From Bryobacterales bacterium (GTDB lineage: Bacteria; Acidobacteriota; Terriglobia; Bryobacterales; Bryobacteraceae), in contig JADLBD010000083.1 of assembly GCA_020847975.1 (NCBI GenBank), positions 1 to 46,809 on the forward strand: 46,809 nt of DNA, in the 5' to 3' direction. A program made the position numbers and the translations under genes. The stretch's first letter is position 1. The number at the start of each line of letters is the position of its first letter. Below are positions 43,020-46,809 of this stretch, in pieces. The notes under the pieces are model-generated. The model was given only the letters and a program-made list of their open reading frames with translations. It was not told the DNA's origin and did not search any database.

Positions 43020-44582
43020 TCAGTTGGACAACTGGAATACCGAAGTCCGCCGGCCAAACCAGTGCAGATTGGGCGTCTTGATGGCAGGGTAGGCAACCGT
43101 CACTTGCCTGGCCAGATTGTCGCCGCCGTAGTCGAAAACCCATACCTCCTCCGGCCTGACACGATACCGCCTCAGCAGTTCGTTGAATGCGGGGACAAAC
43201 TCCTTGGCATCCATCTCCCACGCTGACGCCAGGCTGGCGACGCGGTACCCGTCATACCGGAACTCCACCAGTCCCGGCCCGCGCCCATGGTACGGGCTGT
43301 AGACGTCGCGCCCCAGGTAGTATCCAAGCTCAATCAGGCTTGCATGGTCCGTAAACAGGATCGACCCCTTCGGCAAGCTCCGCACGTATGCCATTGCGCT
43401 CTCCATCCTGGCGATCGTCTCATCCTCCCCGGGGATGTACCACGCGTTGCGGTAGGCGAACACCATCCACGGCGGAACCAGCGCCACCGCCAGCGCCGCT
43501 ACCACCCACATCCGCTTGCCTGCAGCCAGCGCCAATCCATAACCCGCGCCCGCCGCGAGAAAAGGCAGATAGATCGCCGAATGTCTCGATGCCCCGTACG
43601 GATACAACTTCATCAACCCCAACACACACCCAAGCACCGGAGGCAGCCCCAGCAGCATGCACGTCCACCGCGAATGCGGAACCGCCTTGTCCCGCCCGCT
43701 CCCCAGCCACGCCACTCCCGTAACATACAGCAGCACGCCAGCCGCCGCCAGCCAGCGCAGCCCGAACAGGTACTCGGATACCGCCACGCTCTGCCGCGCC
43801 ACGAATGCCGCCGGATTGTCCGGTGCGCCCCAGTAATAGCTGTCCTTCAGAAACCCATGCAGCGCCACCTCCGTGCCGCTCCCCAGCAATGCTCCGAGAT
43901 GTGTCGCGTAGAGCCACACATAGATCACCAGCGCCCCCGCTTGATACCATATCCATTGCCGCATCAGCCGCCTCTCGAGGTGCCCGCGTAGCGCTCTCAC
44001 TCCCACGTACACCCCCAGCGCCGCGCACATCCACGCCGCCGAGTAGTTCGTCAGAATCGCCGCGTACAGCGACCCCATCGCTACAGCCATCCACTTCGCC
44101 GATTGTTCCGTGAACACTCTCTCCAGTGCGTACAATGTCACAGCCACGCTCGCCAGCAGCAGCGCATAGTTCCGCACCTCATAGCCGAGCGACACCGTTC
44201 CCGGCGAAAACGCCAGCGCTGCCAGCGCCGACAGCGCCGCCGCCACGCCCAGCGCCCGCCTCATCCACAGATACGCCACACCCAGAAACACCGTCCCGAA
44301 GATCAGCGCCGGAAGCCGCAACGCCATCTCGCTGTTCCCGAACAGCAGCGCGAAATGAAGCAGGAACACATACAGCGGCGGATAGGCGTGAATGGGGTGC
44401 ACCGTCTCCAGCCGTACGTCCCACAGCGTCGGCTGGTGCGCGAACAGAAAGTGAAACCCCTCGTCCGGATTCAGATGGTACGTCACTGCGTAGTGCACCC
44501 GAATCGCCAGGGAGACGGCGATCATCCCCGCCGCCAGCCACGCATCCACCGCCTTTCTTGCCCCGGCTTTGAACCCGGTCAC
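43020..44582 (-). CDS. GT39/PMT-like membrane glycosyltransferase
   Basis: A 520-aa integral membrane protein with about ten hydrophobic helices, of the ArnT/PMT superfamily. The first loop holds YHLNPDEGFHFLF, whose D-E pair is the usual catalytic/metal site. The C-terminal part is soluble (FTDHASLIELGYYLGRDVYSPYHGRGPG). It would transfer a sugar from a polyprenyl-phosphate donor. I chose the GTG at 44582 because it forms a GTGA overlap with the stop of the SLH gene; an in-frame ATG at 44666 lies inside that gene. Linkage to an SLH surface protein suggests it glycosylates exported protein. Confidence 0.82.
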   Translation of the reverse strand: MTGFKAGARKAVDAWLAAGMIAVSLAIRVHYAVTYHLNPDEGFHFLFAHQPTLWDVRLETVHPIHAYPPLYVFLLHFALLFGNSEMALRLPALIFGTVFLGVAYLWMRRALGVAAALSALAALAFSPGTVSLGYEVRNYALLLASVAVTLYALERVFTEQSAKWMAVAMGSLYAAILTNYSAAWMCAALGVYVGVRALRGHLERRLMRQWIWYQAGALVIYVWLYATHLGALLGSGTEVALHGFLKDSYYWGAPDNPAAFVARQSVAVSEYLFGLRWLAAAGVLLYVTGVAWLGSGRDKAVPHSRWTCMLLGLPPVLGCVLGLMKLYPYGASRHSAIYLPFLAAGAGYGLALAAGKRMWVVAALAVALVPPWMVFAYRNAWYIPGEDETIARMESAMAYVRSLPKGSILFTDHASLIELGYYLGRDVYSPYHGRGPGLVEFRYDGYRVASLASAWEMDAKEFVPAFNELLRRYRVRPEEVWVFDYGGDNLARQVTVAYPAIKTPNLHWFGRRTSVFQLSN

Positions 44583-46809
44583 GGAAGTAGAAAAGCCCTT
44601 GTCAAAAATACCGCCATCTGCCCCCGTGTGTTCGTGCCGGCGCCGCAGTACTGCGTCGCCGTGCACCCGCTCGTGATTCCAAGTTCTTTCATCTTCTGAA
44701 TATACGAGAAGAAGAGATTCCCGTTCCCGACGTCCGTAAAAAACGGCGCCGTCGAAACAGGAAACAAATCTGTGTAAAGAAGCCCCAATCTCGCCCGGAT
44801 AATGAAGGCTGCCATTTGCCCGCGTGTTACACTGTCGTCAGGACAGAAGGTTGTCGCCGTACAACCGTTCGTCGCCCCGATTTCGCGTAACTTTTGAACA
44901 TACTTGAAATACGCATTCGCCGGTCCCACATCTGTAAACAGCGGCTGGCTCGAATAAGAAAAATTTTCGCCGTATAACGCGCGAATGATGAATGCCGCCA
45001 TTTCCGCCCGCGTCATCGGATCTTCGGGGCAATATTGACCGCCGCCGCATCCCGCGCTCAGGCCGTTCGCCTTCAACAGCGAAATCGAGCCGGCAAACGG
45101 ATATGTCGCGGGAACGTCGCTGAAGGGCGAAACCGGCGTCAGGCTCTGCTGCACAAACCGCCAGAACTGACCGCCGATTGCAATGTAACCCTGCCGCGGC
45201 GCGTTATCATTCTGCGGTAGAACGAAACTCACCGTGCCGCTCCCACGCCCGCTGGTTGCGCCGGTCATCGTCATAAAGGAGGGATACGAAATCGCAGTCC
45301 AGTCGCAATTTGGCCCTGTGGAAATCTTCACCTGGTAGGGAACCGGAGCCGCTGCTCCCCCCAGCACGAAATTCGGCCCCGTAAGTGTGAACGTACACCC
45401 CGCGGCGCTCTGCGTCACCTGATACGGTCTTCCGGAAACCGTGATGCTCCCGGTGCGCGGCGTTGCGTCCCCGTTCGCGTCCACCCGGAATCGCGCCACT
45501 CCGTTCCCGCTCCCCGAGGAGCCGCTCAGTATCGTGATCCAGGGAGCCCCGGAAACGGACTGCCAGTTGCATGACGCGCTCGCGCTGACTTCGATCAAGC
45601 GGATGTCGCCCGAAAAACCCACCGTCGTCGCGTTGTGGTTCAAACCATCGGCGCAGGATGACGCGGTGCTCGCGAAGGTCGCCGAAACGCTCCGCGGCGC
45701 GCTCATCACCACATTGGTCTGGTTCGCCGGCCCGGACGCGTCCCCGCCCCACGAATCGAACTTGAACCCTGCGGAAGGAGATGCCGTAAGTTGCACGCTC
45801 ACCCCGGCGTTGTAGAATCCGTCCGCCGATGCGGGATTCTCCGTCACCGTGCCGGCCCCGCTGATGTTCATCGCCACCGTCAACAGGTGCTGTGTCGTGT
45901 AAGTTGCCGTGTAAGTCGTGTCCGCCGCCGGAGTCGGGACATCATGGGTCGCCGCCCCATTGTCTGACCACGAGGCGAATCCCTGACGTGTTCCCGCCAC
46001 CGGCAACTGCCCCGGAGCCCCGATGCTGCGCACAATGCCCACCACGCTCGCCACTTGCACCGGAGCCGTCATTGGCTGCCCGTCCAACGTCAGTTGCAGC
46101 CCCGGCGGATTCGATTGCAGCGTCAGGTTCACCTTTCGCGGCAGCACATCGGCGAACGTCGAGCTTGTCCGTCCGCCCGAATCCCGTACCGTCAGCGTGA
46201 ACCGGTACCAGACGTTCGCCGACGTCTCGCCCAGCGTGGGAATCGTCACCATGCCCGAAGTTACTCCGCATGTCTGCGGAAGGAAAGGATGATAGTGCGT
46301 TTCATGATGGAAGTTGACAATCCAACAGTAATTCGCCGCCGGCAGGTTGCCGTCTTCCTGGTCGGTCCCCGTCCCGGCGTAGGAGATCACCTGCCCGCCC
46401 GAATAGAGCGTTCCTGCCGCTGGCGCCGTAATCGTCGCCTTCGGAGTCTGGTTGTTGTTGTTCGGCGTTACCGTCAACGTCGCCGCATTACTCACCGCCG
46501 ATCCGAAGCTGTTCGTCACCTTCACCCGGAACTGCGCCCCGTTGTCCCCCGAACTCACCGAAGCCACATTCAGCGTCTGGTTCGTGGCATTGGGAATGTC
46601 CTGCTGGTTCTTCTGCCATTGGTACTGGAATGGCTGCTGGCCCGACGCGTTCACGGTAAACGTGGCGGTCTCCCCCTCCGGCACGCTCGTGTTCTGCGGA
46701 TGCTGCGTGATCGCCGGAGCCTGGCCCGCCGTGTAATCCACCTTGTACACGGCATTGCCGCTCCACGAAGCGTAATAGAGGCTCCCCGTCGGGCTGACCG
46801 CAAGCGCCA
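44579..46809 (-). CDS. Large surface protein: PQQ-sugar-dehydrogenase-like tail, Ig, InlB-B-like, BACON-like and three SLH domains; 5' end outside window
   Basis: At least 743 codons, continuing beyond the right edge. The first residues (LAVSPTGSLYYASWSGNAVYKVDY) resemble the last propeller blade of a PQQ-dependent sugar dehydrogenase. Next come an I-set-like Ig domain (ITQHPQNTSVPEGETATF), then GTGTDQEDGNLPAANYCWIV and VWYRFTLTVRDSGGRTSS, which often follow such dehydrogenases. A divergent InlB-B-type repeat (GFKFDSWGGDASG) and two BACON-like repeats (CNWQSVSGAPWITI; CDWTAISYPSFMTM) precede three SLH motifs with TRAEMAAFIIRA, TRGQMAAFIIRA and TRGQMAVFLTRA. SLH anchors proteins to the envelope. 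The stop overlaps the glycosyltransferase start. Confidence 0.88.
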   Translation of the reverse strand, partial: ALAVSPTGSLYYASWSGNAVYKVDYTAGQAPAITQHPQNTSVPEGETATFTVNASGQQPFQYQWQKNQQDIPNATNQTLNVASVSSGDNGAQFRVKVTNSFGSAVSNAATLTVTPNNNNQTPKATITAPAAGTLYSGGQVISYAGTGTDQEDGNLPAANYCWIVNFHHETHYHPFLPQTCGVTSGMVTIPTLGETSANVWYRFTLTVRDSGGRTSSTFADVLPRKVNLTLQSNPPGLQLTLDGQPMTAPVQVASVVGIVRSIGAPGQLPVAGTRQGFASWSDNGAATHDVPTPAADTTYTATYTTQHLLTVAMNISGAGTVTENPASADGFYNAGVSVQLTASPSAGFKFDSWGGDASGPANQTNVVMSAPRSVSATFASTASSCADGLNHNATTVGFSGDIRLIEVSASASCNWQSVSGAPWITILSGSSGSGNGVARFRVDANGDATPRTGSITVSGRPYQVTQSAAGCTFTLTGPNFVLGGAAAPVPYQVKISTGPNCDWTAISYPSFMTMTGATSGRGSGTVSFVLPQNDNAPRQGYIAIGGQFWRFVQQSLTPVSPFSDVPATYPFAGSISLLKANGLSAGCGGGQYCPEDPMTRAEMAAFIIRALYGENFSYSSQPLFTDVGPANAYFKYVQKLREIGATNGCTATTFCPDDSVTRGQMAAFIIRARLGLLYTDLFPVSTAPFFTDVGNGNLFFSYIQKMKELGITSGCTATQYCGAGTNTRGQMAVFLTRAFLLP

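Overview
The window looks like a chromosomal segment of an acidobacterium, probably Solibacteraceae/Bryobacterales-like. This is inferred from gene content and composition, not from a marker gene. The evidence is high GC, Tat-exported proteins with 'RRxFLG' leaders, a PadR regulator beside a protein with the YPRDxRxRY permease-prefix segment, an Ig/BACON-like/SLH surface protein, DUF6807 and M55 proteins, and several secreted hypotheticals of a kind familiar from that group. No rRNA, tRNA, CRISPR array, insertion sequence or prophage was seen.

Layout. 1-8851 (minus) is a five-gene overlapping operon, glgE-glgX-glgB-treZ-treY, with treY running off the left edge. GlgE extends alpha-glucan from maltose-1-phosphate, GlgB branches it, GlgX debranches it and TreYZ releases trehalose, so both glucan building and glucan-to-trehalose recycling lie on one transcript. 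9150-15690 is mixed: a secreted TPR protein, a VOC protein, a STAS protein, a 7Fe ferredoxin, QueD, a DinG-like helicase, a TIM-barrel sugar isomerase-like protein and a degenerate histidine kinase. 15837-24335 (minus) is addB-addA (recombination helicase-nuclease) followed closely by a Tat-exported sulfatase and an Uma2 protein.

24457-28535 (minus) is a probable operon: outer-membrane protein, CDP-alcohol phosphatidyltransferase, GtrA-like protein, orphan NtrC-type regulator, and an aldolase-family gene broken by a single-base frameshift. 28728-33199 holds a secreted Tyr/Pro-rich protein, NAD-isocitrate dehydrogenase with an SDR, a PadR-controlled pair with a palindromic operator, and an ArgD-like aminotransferase. 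33268-43004 holds an ATP-dependent DNA ligase, a DUF6807 protein, a Fic protein with phased A-tract repeats upstream, several secreted hypotheticals, an M55 peptidase/PPC-domain pair, DUF309, an SUMF1-domain protein lacking the catalytic cysteines of sulfatase-activating enzymes, and a methyltransferase. 43020-46809 (minus) is a large SLH-domain surface protein (5' end outside the window) overlapping a GT39-like membrane glycosyltransferase.

Composition: across most of the window the plus strand has more C than G in genes of either orientation, as expected if the minus strand is the replication leading strand, and most genes are on the minus strand. The padR pair (30974-31926) and the fic gene (35934-37418) lack this skew in the lines I counted. 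The most unusual items are the frameshifted aldolase, a 25-bp hairpin element present at two gene ends, the padR operator, the PadR-linked Clp-N-like fusion and the phased repeats before fic.
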